The notes: a model not told the origin generated them from the sequence alone. 64,000 nt of DNA from Saccharospirillum salsuginis (GCF_014651855.1 NZ_BMXR01000005.1:401326-465325), one strand, 5' to 3'; counted from the first letter of the stretch, positions 50,520-61,257 are shown. Numbers and translations are program-made.

Positions 50520-50583
50520 TATCCAACCTGTCAGGTAGGTTGGATCGGCCGACGCTTCGGTAGCCCGAAGAGCGTAATCCAGC
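50520..50583. repeat. AGGTAGGTTGGAT...GCGTAATCCA intergenic repeat
   Basis: The unit GGTAGGTTGGAT with the facing AGAGCGTAATCCAGCA forms an imperfect hairpin just beyond the 3' end of the lipoprotein gene at 50592. The same unit occurs in duplicate, inverted form at 57377-57486. It resembles the GTTGGATTACGC-type repeat seen in many Proteobacteria. Confidence 0.65.
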
Positions 50584-50591
50584 ACTCTCGC

Positions 50592-51164
50592 CTACCACTC
50601 CACATTCACCAGAATATCCATCTCGGCGCGAATCGTAACATCGTCGCTAGGCGGATTTCCGCTTGCATCAACATGCACATACAGATCCTTCTCGCGCAAA
50701 AATTGGCCAATATTTTGATCAGTAAGGGTTAGGCTTAGCGTGCGCTGCCCTTTCTCGGGTTCTTCCCCCGACTCAATAAACGCAACCTGTGCTTCTACAA
50801 GTCCCGAGTCACTGTCTGGATCATCATGTTTATCGTCATCATCAAAATAGACTTCCATTCCATCAATGAACGCTAAATCATCACTCTCTTCGCTGATCAC
50901 TTCCAAATAAAACCGGGTTACGTACGACTCACCGATATTATTGCGGCCTATATTGTTGTTCTCGAATGCCGAAGTCTGGGTAATATCGAACGATACAAAA
51001 TCACCGCCGAAATCGAACACCCCCAAAGTCTGACCGGCTATGCTTCCTTCGACCTCCGTTTCACTGGTCGCAGTGACTTCGACTTTGGATAATCGATCCA
51101 GGGCATCACAGCCGGCAAGCAATACACTCGATAAAACCATCAGGTGGGCAAACACTCGGTACAT
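50592..51164 (-). CDS. Small lipoprotein, unknown function
   Basis: This 190-residue protein starts at the ATG at 51164 (GGAG five bases upstream; a TTG directly before it is unlikely). It has a clear lipobox, VLSSVLLAGCDALD (Cys about residue 19). The mature part is acidic and beta-rich, with VEVTATSETEVEGSIAG near the start and a run of Asp/His/Lys around EVYFDDDDKHDDPDSDSG that could bind divalent cations. I do not recognise the family. It is on the same strand as glyA but separated from it by a strong terminator, so it needs its own promoter. Confidence 0.7.
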   Translation of the reverse strand: MYRVFAHLMVLSSVLLAGCDALDRLSKVEVTATSETEVEGSIAGQTLGVFDFGGDFVSFDITQTSAFENNNIGRNNIGESYVTRFYLEVISEESDDLAFIDGMEVYFDDDDKHDDPDSDSGLVEAQVAFIESGEEPEKGQRTLSLTLTDQNIGQFLREKDLYVHVDASGNPPSDDVTIRAEMDILVNVEW

Positions 51165-51198
51165 CAAGGCTCCGCTCCTCAGGTCTAATTCACATAAA

Positions 51199-51223
51199 AA
51201 AGGGAGGCTTAAAGCCTCCCTTT
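51199..51223 (-). terminator. Rho-independent terminator after glyA
   Basis: AAAGGGAGGCTT and AAGCCTCCCTTT form a perfect stem. On the minus strand the hairpin is followed directly by TTTTTTA, the classical terminator form. It lies about 60 bases beyond the glyA stop. Confidence 0.9.
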
Positions 51224-51282
51224 GAGTGGTGTCAGTCTACGGGCCGGCTGTTATTTTTCAACCGACCGATTCGCAATCTAGC

Positions 51283-52545
51283 TTATTGATAGACCGGCAA
51301 CCGCTTGCAGACGTCCAGAACCTTGCCTTTCACCTCGTCGATCACGGCGTCGGCATTCCCACTTTCCAGACCGTCCAGGACATCACAAATCCAGCCGGCA
51401 AGCTCAGCCGCTTCACCTTCCTTAAACCCACGGCTGGTGATGGCGGGGGTGCCAATGCGCAGACCGGAGGTGACGAACGGGGAGCGCGGGTCGTTGGGCA
51501 CAGCGTTCTTGTTGACGGTGATATTGGCGCGACCCAGGGCGGCGTCGGCGTCTTTACCGGTGTATTCCTTGCCGATCAGGTCGACCAGGAAGAGGTGGTC
51601 TTCGGTACCGCCGGAGACGATGTTGATGTCGCGCTCGAGAAAGACGTCGACCATGGCCTTGGCATTCTTGACGACCTGCTGCTGGTAGGCCTTGAAGTCG
51701 TCGGACATGGCTTCCTTGAAGCAGATCGCCTTGGCGGCGATGACGTGCATCAGCGGGCCGCCCTGGCTTTCCGGGAAGACGGAAAAGTTGAGCTTCTTGT
51801 TCAACTCCTCGTCCTCGCGAGCGAGGATCAGGCCGCCGCGCGGGCCACGCAGGGTCTTGTGAGTCGTGGTGGTAACGACATCGGCATACGGCACCGGGCT
51901 CGGGTAGACACCGGCGGCGATCAAGCCGGCGACGTGCGCCATGTCGACCAGCAGGTAAGCGCCCACTTCGTCGGCGATCTTGCGGAACCGGGCCCAGTCG
52001 ATGATCTGAGAGTAAGCGGAGAAGCCGGCAATGATCATCTTCGGCTTGTGTTCGCGCGCCAATTGCTCGACCTGCTCGTAGTCGATTTCGCCAGTCTCGG
52101 GGTTCAGGCCATATTGGACAGCGTTATAGATACGGCCGGAAAAAGAGACGGAAGCGCCATGGGTCAGGTGACCACCGTGAGCCAGGCTCATGCCCAGAAC
52201 AGTGTCGCCCGGCTCGCAGAGCGCCATGAAGACAGCGGCATTGGCCTGGGAGCCCGAATGCGGCTGGACGTTGGCGTAACCGGCACCAAACAGTTCCTTG
52301 GCACGCTCAATAGCCAGATTCTCGACCACATCGACGTATTCACAGCCACCGTAATAACGCTTGCCGGGATAGCCTTCGGCGTATTTATTGGTCAGTTGGG
52401 AGCCCTGCGCCTGCATGACGCGCGGCGAGGTATAGTTCTCCGACGCGATCAGTTCAATGTGTTCTTCCTGACGTTTACGCTCATCTTCCATGGCGTTCCA
52501 GACGTCGGCATCGAAATCGGCGATGGTATCTTTGGTGTCGAACAT
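51283..52545 (-). CDS. glyA: Serine hydroxymethyltransferase
   Basis: This 420-residue PLP enzyme interconverts serine and glycine with tetrahydrofolate and supplies one-carbon units. The ATG at 52545 has GGGAGA five bases upstream. The frame continues open far upstream through a repeat, but that extension is not protein-like. Motifs are [20 protein letters not shown] near the start, [37 protein letters not shown], and the PLP lysine K230 in [15 protein letters not shown]. Length and motifs are normal. GcvT at the right edge of the window works in the same pathway but is not in the same operon. Confidence 0.97.
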   Translation of the reverse strand: MFDTKDTIADFDADVWNAMEDERKRQEEHIELIASENYTSPRVMQAQGSQLTNKYAEGYPGKRYYGGCEYVDVVENLAIERAKELFGAGYANVQPHSGSQANAAVFMALCEPGDTVLGMSLAHGGHLTHGASVSFSGRIYNAVQYGLNPETGEIDYEQVEQLAREHKPKMIIAGFSAYSQIIDWARFRKIADEVGAYLLVDMAHVAGLIAAGVYPSPVPYADVVTTTTHKTLRGPRGGLILAREDEELNKKLNFSVFPESQGGPLMHVIAAKAICFKEAMSDDFKAYQQQVVKNAKAMVDVFLERDINIVSGGTEDHLFLVDLIGKEYTGKDADAALGRANITVNKNAVPNDPRSPFVTSGLRIGTPAITSRGFKEGEAAELAGWICDVLDGLESGNADAVIDEVKGKVLDVCKRLPVYQ

Positions 52546-52630
52546 GGCTGTCTCCCGCTCACTTAAATAGAAATGGCTGACCAAAGCTGACTCGTCACGC
52601 TGATTCGGAGTTCGTTGAAGTGGCAGAACC

Positions 52631-52745
52631 CGCACCGGCTGCCGGGTAGACCTATCCGGGGTCGCCGTGAACCCATCCATGGGGGCTTGACGACAGCCAT
52701 CCTGGCTGTCGACATCCCCGGATAGGTCTACCCGGCATCCGGCGC
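52631..52745. repeat. Structured intergenic repeat, copy C
   Basis: Outer arms GCCGGGTAGACCTATCCGGGG and CCCCGGATAGGTCTACCCGG pair. The core reads GTCGCCGTGAACCCATCCAT, then GGGGGCTTG. The inner hairpin is CGACAGCCA-TCC-TGGCTGTCG. It lies between the divergently oriented glyA and ettA genes. Confidence 0.9.
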
Positions 52746-52999
52746 TAGTCATCAACAAGCTCCAAATCCTGAATCATCAGACAGCTTTGGCTCAGTCATT
52801 CCGGGGGTTTCCGAGGAGGGCGTATTGTACATAATGCGGCCGCCATTCCCACTGTTTTGAGCCCCGGCACTTTCCAAAAGCCGGCCAATTCAATACCCTA
52901 TGACCCCTAAAAATTCAGCCCTCGGGAACCGCATACCTCACCGAACAGCGGTCGCTCCCTTTCCACCCTCCATTGTCATTCATTGCTAAAGGTGCTCAG

Positions 53000-54655
<1,656 letters not shown>

Positions 54656-54677
54656 CGCTGAGTTCGGCGGACAAACC

Positions 54678-54794
54678 CGCACCGGCTGCCGGGTTGACCT
54701 ATTCGGGGTCGCCGTGAACCCATCCATGGGGGCTTGGCGACAGCCATCCATGGCTGTCGACATCCCCGAATAGGTCAACCCGGCATCCGGCGCT
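54678..54794. repeat. Structured intergenic repeat, copy D
   Basis: Nearly identical to copy C, but the outer arms read GCCGGGTTGACCTATTCGGGG and CCCCGAATAGGTCAACCCGG. Each change on the left arm is matched on the right. The inner hairpin is CGACAGCCATCCATGGCTGTCG. It begins 22 bases after the ettA stop, where it could also serve as a 3' structure of that transcript. Confidence 0.9.
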
Positions 54795-54878
54795 AGCCAT
54801 CAGTGAACTCAGAGCCTTGAGTCAAAAAAATTTAAACTGGGGCACCGTGGTGAATGTCGGAGTAACCACGAATGCCTA

Positions 54879-54992
54879 GTGACCTGGGCCGGGGGTGCTC
54901 TGGAGGGGACATCTGAGCCATGGATGGCGAAGTTAAGCCCCCATGGAAGGGTTCACGGCGGTCCCCGGAAGAGCGCGCCCGGCCCAGGTCAC
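54879..54992. repeat. Structured intergenic repeat, copy E (inverted core)
   Basis: Outer arms GTGACCTGGGCCGGG and CCCGGCCCAGGTCAC pair perfectly. The core is in the opposite orientation to copies A, C, D and F (AGTTAAGCCCCCATGGAAGG, then GTTCACGGCGGTCCCCGGA). The inner hairpin is less regular. It lies just upstream of the GGDEF/EAL gene and ends about 55 bases before its start codon. Confidence 0.8.
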
Positions 54993-55047
54993 GGGTTTAA
55001 GGCACTCAACCCAACCGAAGTCCTTTGGTATTGAAGTCGAGGATGTT

Positions 55048-57039
55048 ATGAACGCTAGGTCAGATCAGTCGGGTGTAAACATCCCCGGCGGCCAAAAACG
55101 CCCACTGGCTAAAAAACTGGGCATCCTCGTTGGCCTCGGCTTCGGAGCCGGCCTCTTCATGGCGCTCGGCATCTGGCTGTTCACCCTCGGGCTCGGCCCC
55201 TCGGGCGGTGTCTTCGGCACGCTCGCCCTGTTCGCCAGCTTCGCGATGATCATCGCCACCATCCGCGTTTACGCCTCCGTCGCGCTTTCCATCGCCCAGA
55301 ACGACCAGAAACACCTGCAAAACGCCCTGATTCAAGCCAAGGACATGCTCGACACCAGCAAACAGCTGCGTGACGAACACGTCCTGTTGCAGAGCCTGTT
55401 CCAGAACCTGCCCTTCCCCACCTGGCTCAAGGATCGGTTCGGGCGCTATCTGGTCGTCAACGATGCCCTGCAGACACAATGGTGTGATGGCAAAAGCCCC
55501 AAGGGTGAGACCGACGCCGATGTGCTCAACCCCACCCTGTCCGAAGCCTTCATGGCCGCCGACGAACAGGCGCTGAAAACGCTCAAGCGGCAAGTGCTTG
55601 AACTGAAAATGGACATCACCGGACAGGAACCGCGCTGGTACCGCATCGAGCGCCACCCGTTGGTCGGTGAGGACCGCAACCCGGTCGGTGTACTCGGCTT
55701 CGCCATCGACATCACCGCTTATAAAGCCGTCGATGAAGAGTTGCGCGCCGGTCAATGGGTCGACCCGGTCACCGAATTCTCTAACCAGCAAGGTCTGCGC
55801 CGCTTCATGGACGATGACACCGCTTATGAGGACGATCTCTGGTGCCTGCACATCGACATCGACCATTTCAAGGTTTTAAACGACTCCATGGGCAATGACG
55901 CCGGCGACCAGTTGCTCGGCCAGCTCGCCAAACGGGTCGAGCACCTCAGCGCCGAGGAGGATTTCCTGGCCCGCACCGGCGCGGACGAGTTTGTGTTGTT
56001 CTGGTACGCCCACCCGAACCCGGCCGAGGATGACCGTCCCGAACGGCTGGAAGACCTGCACAATCAGTTGAAGCAGCCGTTCGCGATTGGCGACAGCAGT
56101 TACAGCTTTACGGTCTCCATTGGCGCCGCCAAAGCCCCGCACCATGGGCACAGCCCCAGCGAGTTGCACCAGAATGCCGGCGTCGCCCTGTTCAACGCCA
56201 AAAAACGCGGCCGCAACCAGATTCATTGGTACCACACCGATTATGAAGACCAGGCCCAGCGGCGCCTGAACAAGGCTCAGACCCTGAAGCGTGCGCTCGA
56301 ACAGCAGGATCTGGAAATTCACCTGCAGCCGCGGATCGATTGCCGAACCGGTGAGATCCAGGCGCTGGAGTCTCTGGTCCGGCTAAAAGCCGACCAGGGC
56401 GACCTGATCTACCCCGGTCACTTTATGGAACTGGCCGAGCACAACGGTTCGGTGCGCGAACTGGACCGCTGGGTGCTGGAACAGACGCTGATGTTGATCG
56501 CCCGTCAGTTGAACGAGGGCGCCCATCCGATGATGATCGGCGTTAACCTCAGCGTGCAGAGCATCAACGACGACACCCTGCGCTACCTGAAGGCCTGGTA
56601 CGACCGTAAACCGGATACCTTGCAGTATCTCGAGATCGAGATCACCGAACACCATTTGCCCGAAGCCAACGGTGGTTTCCGTGACCAGTTGGAACGCCTG
56701 TCCAGCCTCGGCATCACCCTGGCGCTGGACGATTTCGGTTCCGGCTACGCCAATCTCTCCCGTCTGCCGGACCTGCCGTTCCAGGTGATCAAGCTGGACC
56801 GCAGCTTTATCCACGATCTGCCGCGATACGATAAGCAAATGGCCGTGGTCAAGGCGGTCATCGATCTGTGCCAGTCGTTATCGATCGAGGTCGTGGCTGA
56901 AGGAGTGGAGACCGAGGAAGAGCTGAATGCGGTCGCCGGGCTGGGTTGCTACAGCATCCAGGGCTTTGTCTACGCCAAGCCCCGGCCGCTGTCCGAGGCC
57001 ATCGAGTGGTTCGAGCAGCGGCGATTGGCGCGACAGTAA
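55048..57039 (+). CDS. Membrane-anchored PAS-GGDEF-EAL protein (cyclic-di-GMP turnover)
   Basis: This is a 663-residue protein with the ATG at 55048 behind CGAGG. The longer frame to 54943 is read from a repeat. Two hydrophobic segments (about 24-47 and 54-72) anchor it in the inner membrane. A PAS-type sensor follows (about 112-235, FPTWLKDRFGRYLVVNDALQ). The GGDEF domain (about 245-405) has GADEF at residues 311-315 where GGDEF is usual. The EAL domain (about 425-655) has ESL at 441-443 in place of EAL. Other catalytic positions look intact: GVNLSVQSI, LEIEITEHH, LDDFGSGYANLS, IKLDRSFIHDL and EVVAEGVETEEEL. I expect phosphodiesterase activity, with cyclase activity doubtful. Confidence 0.9.
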   Translation: MNARSDQSGVNIPGGQKRPLAKKLGILVGLGFGAGLFMALGIWLFTLGLGPSGGVFGTLALFASFAMIIATIRVYASVALSIAQNDQKHLQNALIQAKDMLDTSKQLRDEHVLLQSLFQNLPFPTWLKDRFGRYLVVNDALQTQWCDGKSPKGETDADVLNPTLSEAFMAADEQALKTLKRQVLELKMDITGQEPRWYRIERHPLVGEDRNPVGVLGFAIDITAYKAVDEELRAGQWVDPVTEFSNQQGLRRFMDDDTAYEDDLWCLHIDIDHFKVLNDSMGNDAGDQLLGQLAKRVEHLSAEEDFLARTGADEFVLFWYAHPNPAEDDRPERLEDLHNQLKQPFAIGDSSYSFTVSIGAAKAPHHGHSPSELHQNAGVALFNAKKRGRNQIHWYHTDYEDQAQRRLNKAQTLKRALEQQDLEIHLQPRIDCRTGEIQALESLVRLKADQGDLIYPGHFMELAEHNGSVRELDRWVLEQTLMLIARQLNEGAHPMMIGVNLSVQSINDDTLRYLKAWYDRKPDTLQYLEIEITEHHLPEANGGFRDQLERLSSLGITLALDDFGSGYANLSRLPDLPFQVIKLDRSFIHDLPRYDKQMAVVKAVIDLCQSLSIEVVAEGVETEEELNAVAGLGCYSIQGFVYAKPRPLSEAIEWFEQRRLARQ

Positions 57040-57126
57040 AGGAGCCTCCAAAAGCGTGCTTGCACCGGCCGGGTGAATTCATTACTATCCCGGCCCGACT
57101 TGGGGAGCGCCCGCTCCCCGATCTTC

Positions 57127-57211
<85 letters not shown>

Positions 57212-57376
57212 TTTTATATTCCTTTCCCGAGAATCGGCGTCCCGCCGTATTGGTTTCTGTTTCCCAAGGTATTGTTTTTGCCACTTCAGTTGGTGCCTGG
57301 GTTGGTTTTTGTGCCAATGGTCCGAACCGCGACTGGCGCGTCTTTCCTTGGTGCGCGGTGCGCACCCTACGACAGT

Positions 57377-57486
57377 CAGGTAGGTTGGATTAGCTCGAAG
57401 AGCGTAATCCAACATCCCGTTTTGCCCCCAGATCGACATAACCTGAATTGTTGGATTACGTCCCTTCGGTCCTAATCCAACCTACT
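57377..57486. repeat. Inverted pair of the GGTAGGTTGGATTA repeat
   Basis: The left unit AGGTAGGTTGGATTAGC with AGAGCGTAATCCAACA and the right unit TGTTGGATTACGTC with CCTAATCCAACCTAC are inverted copies about 35 bases apart. They occupy the gap between tRNA-Leu and psuK. The same unit occurs near 50520. A GTGCGCGGTGCGCACCCTAC string directly before it is a partial relative of the GTAGGGTGGGC repeat. Confidence 0.75.
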
Positions 57487-57551
57487 AGTACCCTCGGCGG
57501 CGAGACGCCAGCATTCTCCAGTTGTATTTCCGGTGGTTTTCGGCCACAATT

Positions 57552-57581
57552 AACACTTGTTATCAATGAAACACTTGTTAT
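57552..57581 (+). promoter_or_regulatory. Direct repeat AACACTTGTTAT, possible operator at the psuK start
   Basis: The 12-base string AACACTTGTTAT occurs at 57552-57563 and again at 57570-57581, exactly 18 bases apart. The second copy runs into the ATG of psuK. PsuK here has an N-terminal helix-turn-helix, so self-binding is conceivable. This is inferred from repeat position only. Confidence 0.35.
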
Positions 57582-58656
57582 GTCCACCAACGAACAACGC
57601 CTGCTCGCGGCCATCCGCCGCAACCCGCTGGCCACTCAGCAACAACTGGCCGACGAACTCGGCCTGAGCCGGGAGTCCGTCGCCGGGCACATCATGCGGC
57701 TCACGCGACAGGGCAAGATTCTGGGCAAGGGCTATTTGCTGCCGGAACAGGATCGCATCGTCGTCATCGGCGGCGCCAATGTGGACCTGACCGGTACCTC
57801 GGCTGACCGGTTTCGTCCGGGTGATTCCAACCCGGGTCATTTGACTCAGAGCGCCGGCGGCGTGGGCCGGAACATCGCCGAAAACCTGGCTCGGCTGGGA
57901 CACGATGTCACGCTGGTGACCTTGCTGGGCCACGATGCCAACGGCGATTGGTTGCGCGACCGCATCCAGGCGGCCGGAATCCGCACGGAAGGGCTGCTGC
58001 GCCATGCCGATCGGCCCACCAGCTCGTATCTGGCGATGAACGATGAACGCGGTCAACTGATCGGCGCCATCGCCGATATGGGCATCATCGATGACCTGAC
58101 GCCGGAGCGGCTTGGGCCACTGCAATCGTTGCTGGTCTCGGCCACGACCGTGGTTGTGGAAGCGAACGTGCCGCAGCCGACCCTGGCCTGGCTCGCCGAT
58201 CTGCCGTTGCGCGGCCGGCTGTACGCCGATGCGGTCTCCACCGCCAAAGCGCCGCGACTGACGCCCTTGTTGCAGCACCTCACCGGCCTCAAGGTCAATC
58301 AAAACGAGGCGGCCGCCATACTGAACGAACCGGAGGCTGACCGAGCGACTCTGGTCGACCGCTTGCTGGCGTTCGGCCTGGAAACACTGGCGCTGAGTCT
58401 CGGCGAGGAAGGCCTGCTGCTGGCCGGACTGGAAGAGCAATGCCAGCGACCGGTGTACCGGGCCGATGTCCGCAGCGATACCGGTGCGGGCGATGCACTG
58501 CTGGCCGGGCTCATTCACGGCCAGTTGACCGACCGCACTCTGGACGACCAGGCCGCCTTCGCCCTCGGCTGCGCCGGCATGACGCTGGAATCCGACCGGG
58601 CCAATCACCCCCAACTCACCGAACCCCAGGTACTGGAATGGATCGCACAACGATGA
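57580..58656 (+). CDS. psuK: Pseudouridine kinase with N-terminal HTH domain
   Basis: This 358-residue protein begins at the ATG at 57580. The longer frame to 57448 is read through a repeat. Residues 1-55 form a winged helix (LLAAIRRNPLATQQQLADEL, SRESVAGHIMRLTRQGKILG). The rest is a PfkB-type sugar kinase with IVVIGGANVDLTGTS, SAGGVGRNIAENLARLG and the C-terminal DTGAGDALLAGL containing the catalytic Asp. It should phosphorylate pseudouridine to the 5'-phosphate used by PsuG, whose gene overlaps its stop by four bases. HTH-fused PfkB kinases occur in pseudouridine loci and may also regulate them. No good Shine-Dalgarno is visible. Confidence 0.9.
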   Translation: MSTNEQRLLAAIRRNPLATQQQLADELGLSRESVAGHIMRLTRQGKILGKGYLLPEQDRIVVIGGANVDLTGTSADRFRPGDSNPGHLTQSAGGVGRNIAENLARLGHDVTLVTLLGHDANGDWLRDRIQAAGIRTEGLLRHADRPTSSYLAMNDERGQLIGAIADMGIIDDLTPERLGPLQSLLVSATTVVVEANVPQPTLAWLADLPLRGRLYADAVSTAKAPRLTPLLQHLTGLKVNQNEAAAILNEPEADRATLVDRLLAFGLETLALSLGEEGLLLAGLEEQCQRPVYRADVRSDTGAGDALLAGLIHGQLTDRTLDDQAAFALGCAGMTLESDRANHPQLTEPQVLEWIAQR

Positions 58657-59558
58657 CTCCCTATCTCGACATTCACCCCGAGGTCGCCGAGGCGCTGGCC
58701 GACAATCGTCCGGTCGTCGCCCTGGAAAGCACCATTATTTCACACGGCATGCCCTGGCCGGACAATTTCGACATGGCCCGCCAGGTTGAGCAGATCATCC
58801 GCGATGCCGGCGCCGTCCCGGCGACCATCGCCATTCTCGAAGGTCGACTCAAGGCCGGTTTGAGCGAGGCGGAGATCGAAACACTGGCCAAGGCCGGTCA
58901 GGACGTCGCCAAGTGCTCGCGCCGCGACCTGCCCTATGTGGTCGCCCGCGGCCAGCACGGCGCCACCACCGTGGCCGCGACCATGATCATCGCCGAAATG
59001 GCCGGCATCCGGGTGTTCGCCACCGGCGGCATCGGCGGTGTACACCGGGGCGCCCAGCAGACCTTCGACATCTCCGCCGATCTGCAGGAACTGGCCCACA
59101 CCTCGGTGGCCGTGGTCTGCGCCGGCGCCAAATCCATCCTGGATCTGGGCCTGACGCGGGAATACCTGGAAACCCAGGGCGTGCCGGTACTCGGCTACCG
59201 GACCGACACGTTGCCCGCCTTCTACACACGTGACTCGGATGAGACGGTCGATTACAGGATGGACAGCGATACCGATATCGCCGCCTTCCTGAACGCCAAG
59301 TGGCACATGGGTCTGAACGGGGGCGTTGTCATCGCCAACCCGATTCCTAACGAATACGCGATGGACAAGTCGGCCATCGACAACGCCATTGAGCAGGCGT
59401 TGCGCGAAGCCGAAGAGCAGGAGATTCACGGCAAGGCGTCCACCCCCTTCCTGTTGTCACGGGTCGCCGAACTGACCGGTGGCGACAGCCTGGCCGCCAA
59501 CATCCAATTGGTCTTCAACAACGCCCGGCTGGCTACGGCCATCGCCAAAGCCTTGTAA
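58653..59558 (+). CDS. psuG: Pseudouridine-5'-phosphate glycosidase
   Basis: This 301-residue enzyme cleaves pseudouridine 5'-phosphate to uracil and ribose 5-phosphate. It starts at the ATG overlapping the psuK stop (ATGA). An in-frame ATG five codons earlier is possible. It matches the family throughout: PVVALESTIISHGMPWPDN, AVPATIAILEGRLKAGLS, CSRRDLPYVVARGQHGATTV, VFATGGIGGVHRGAQQTFDI, VCAGAKSILDLGLTREYLET, GLNGGVVIANPIPNEYAM and the C-terminal GGDSLAANIQLVFNNARLA. With PsuK it forms a complete salvage pair for pseudouridine released from RNA. Confidence 0.97.
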   Translation: MTPYLDIHPEVAEALADNRPVVALESTIISHGMPWPDNFDMARQVEQIIRDAGAVPATIAILEGRLKAGLSEAEIETLAKAGQDVAKCSRRDLPYVVARGQHGATTVAATMIIAEMAGIRVFATGGIGGVHRGAQQTFDISADLQELAHTSVAVVCAGAKSILDLGLTREYLETQGVPVLGYRTDTLPAFYTRDSDETVDYRMDSDTDIAAFLNAKWHMGLNGGVVIANPIPNEYAMDKSAIDNAIEQALREAEEQEIHGKASTPFLLSRVAELTGGDSLAANIQLVFNNARLATAIAKAL

Positions 59559-59585
59559 CACCCGGCTGAAAAAGCCGTGATTGAT

Positions 59586-59616
59586 CACCCCCGTGGCGCT
59601 CCAAAGTCACGGGGTG
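59586..59616 (+). terminator. Hairpin after psuG, weak terminator candidate
   Basis: CACCCCCGTG and CACGGGGTG form a stem with one bulge and a 12-base loop about 30 bases after the psuG stop. No T-run follows, so intrinsic termination is doubtful. Confidence 0.3.
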
Positions 59617-59748
59617 TATGAAATCCTCCTAAATGAGGGTTGACCTCATGACAAGGGTGAAAAAGTAACCTAAAGTTACGGTAGGAGTCGTACCGGATTT
59701 CAAGGAGTGTCTTATCCAAAAGCCCCGATAATAAGAGGTTACTCCCCA

Positions 59749-60486
59749 ATGAGAGCCAGACTGAGCCGCTGTCTGCTGGTTGCCCTGCCCCTATTGTTCG
59801 CCGCCACACTGGCCCACGCCGAGGATCTGCCCAAGGTTTATCTTTATACCGAGAATTACGGCACCTTCAATTACACCCTAGATGGCGGTAATTACGCCCA
59901 TTTCCGCGACGATATCGGCGGCAGCGCCACCGAAATCGTCAAAATGATGTTCGCCGAGGCCGGCATCGAGTATCGGCTTCGATTACGCACCTGGTCGGTT
60001 TCTTATGAACGGGCTCTGGAGCGCCCGAATTACGGCGTTTATTCCACCGCCCGGACGGAATTGCGAGAAGACCTGTTTAACTGGATCGGCCCGGTTGGAC
60101 AATATAACTGGATCCTGATGGCCAAACCGGGCCATACCCTGAACATCCAGTCGATCGAGGATATCCGCGATCTGCGCATCGGCGGTTACGAAGGCGATGC
60201 CGCCACCAGTTTTCTGCAAAACGAAGGGTTCAACGTATCGACCCTGCCGAACGAATCGCTTAATGCCCAGCGCCTGCACCAGGACTTGATCGATGTCTGG
60301 ATCACCTCGGACATAAACGGCTACAAGCTGGCCGAAGAAGCCGGTTACGAGGTTGAGGAAGCCTTTCGCCTGAGAACTCTGGAACTCTACCTGGCCATGA
60401 ACAAGGAAACGGATCCCCGGGTACTGACCCAGTTACAGCAGGCTTACGACAATCTGATCGCCTCGGGCGACATCCAGTTCGATTGA
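59749..60486 (+). CDS. Periplasmic family-3 solute-binding protein
   Basis: This is a 245-residue protein with the ATG at 59749 (GAGG ten bases upstream). A signal peptide (MRARLSRCLLVALPLLFAAT, cleavage near AHAED) is followed by an SBP_bac_3 fold: LPKVYLYTENYGTFNYTLDG, GGSATEIVKMMFAEAGIEYR, GVYSTARTELREDLFNWIGP, IRDLRIGGYEGDAATSFLQN and LHQDLIDVWITSDINGYKLA. Such proteins bind amino acids or related small solutes. No permease or ATPase gene is adjacent, so it may serve as a sensor or work with a distant transporter. The rof-like gene follows two bases later. Confidence 0.85.
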   Translation: MRARLSRCLLVALPLLFAATLAHAEDLPKVYLYTENYGTFNYTLDGGNYAHFRDDIGGSATEIVKMMFAEAGIEYRLRLRTWSVSYERALERPNYGVYSTARTELREDLFNWIGPVGQYNWILMAKPGHTLNIQSIEDIRDLRIGGYEGDAATSFLQNEGFNVSTLPNESLNAQRLHQDLIDVWITSDINGYKLAEEAGYEVEEAFRLRTLELYLAMNKETDPRVLTQLQQAYDNLIASGDIQFD

Positions 60487-60488
60487 TC

Positions 60489-60755
60489 ATGCCCGACGCC
60501 GACCCCTTCATTCTGGACTGCGATCTCCACGACTACCTGGAGATCGCCTGTCTGTTCCACTATCGGGTAAGGCTGATCCTGACCGACCAGGCGCCCGTGG
60601 AAGGGGTCGCCCGAACCACGCTGACCGAATCCGGGTCCCGCGAGTGGCTTCGTCTCGACATCGGCTCTGAACATCGGGACATCGAGCTGCACCGGCTCAA
60701 GCAATTGGAAGTACTGACCCCGAACGCACGCTTCAGGGAGGTCCGCTTTCGCTGA
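60489..60755 (+). CDS. rof: Rho-binding antiterminator, Rof (YaeO) family
   Basis: This 88-residue protein matches the Rof pattern: FILDCDLHDYLEIACLFHYR, VRLILTDQAPVEGVARTT, SREWLRLDIG and DIELHRLKQLEVLTP. Rof proteins are small Sm-like folds that bind Rho and block its RNA-binding site, which reduces Rho-dependent termination. The ATG at 60489 follows two bases after the solute-binding protein stop, so the two are probably co-transcribed. I know of no established link with the neighbouring binding protein. Confidence 0.8.
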   Translation: MPDADPFILDCDLHDYLEIACLFHYRVRLILTDQAPVEGVARTTLTESGSREWLRLDIGSEHRDIELHRLKQLEVLTPNARFREVRFR

Positions 60756-60810
60756 CCGGGGTTCGGACCTGATACACTGCCGGGATTAACGACTCTTCCG
60801 GATCGATCAC

Positions 60811-61257
60811 ATGAACCTGGACACGGCTCATTTACTGGTGGCCGGCACCACCATCGTGCTGGTCATCTTCTCCGTATTGCTGCACTACGAATCCTTTTTT
60901 GTACTCAGCCGCCACCTGGATCGGACCCGGCGTTCGCAGCGTTATCGCATTCTGGTCCTGTTCTTCAGTTTGCTGGTGATCCACGTGATTCAGATCTGGC
61001 TGTTCGGCAGCTTCGCCTGGTGGTTGTCTCACTTCCCGCAGGCCGGCAATCTGACCGGGCCCTATCCGCTCGGTATGCTCGACTACATCTACATGTCGGC
61101 CATCACCTACACGACTCTGGGATACGGCGATCTGATTCCGGTCGGCCCGATCCGTTTCGTATACGGCACCGAAGGTCTGGTGGGCTTCGGTCTGATCACC
61201 TGGTCCGCCACCATGACCTTTCTGGAAGTGCAGAAACACTGGCAGCAACGACATTGA
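60811..61257 (+). CDS. Small two-pass potassium channel (ion channel family)
   Basis: This 148-residue membrane protein has a first hydrophobic segment (about 8-26) and two further ones (48-72, 118-138) flanking a pore loop. The loop carries the selectivity filter TTLGYGD at residues 101-107 within YMSAITYTTLGYGDLIPVGP. It belongs to the ion-transport_2 pore family and should form a tetrameric K+ channel in the inner membrane. There is no cytoplasmic RCK or cNMP regulatory domain. It follows the rof gene by 55 bases on the same strand. Confidence 0.85.
   Translation: MNLDTAHLLVAGTTIVLVIFSVLLHYESFFVLSRHLDRTRRSQRYRILVLFFSLLVIHVIQIWLFGSFAWWLSHFPQAGNLTGPYPLGMLDYIYMSAITYTTLGYGDLIPVGPIRFVYGTEGLVGFGLITWSATMTFLEVQKHWQQRH

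Noticed and set aside
51283..52758. Longer glyA start at 52758 and longer GGDEF/EAL start at 54943
   Set aside because: Both extensions are translations of the intergenic repeat. Good ribosome-binding sites precede the internal ATGs that match the families.
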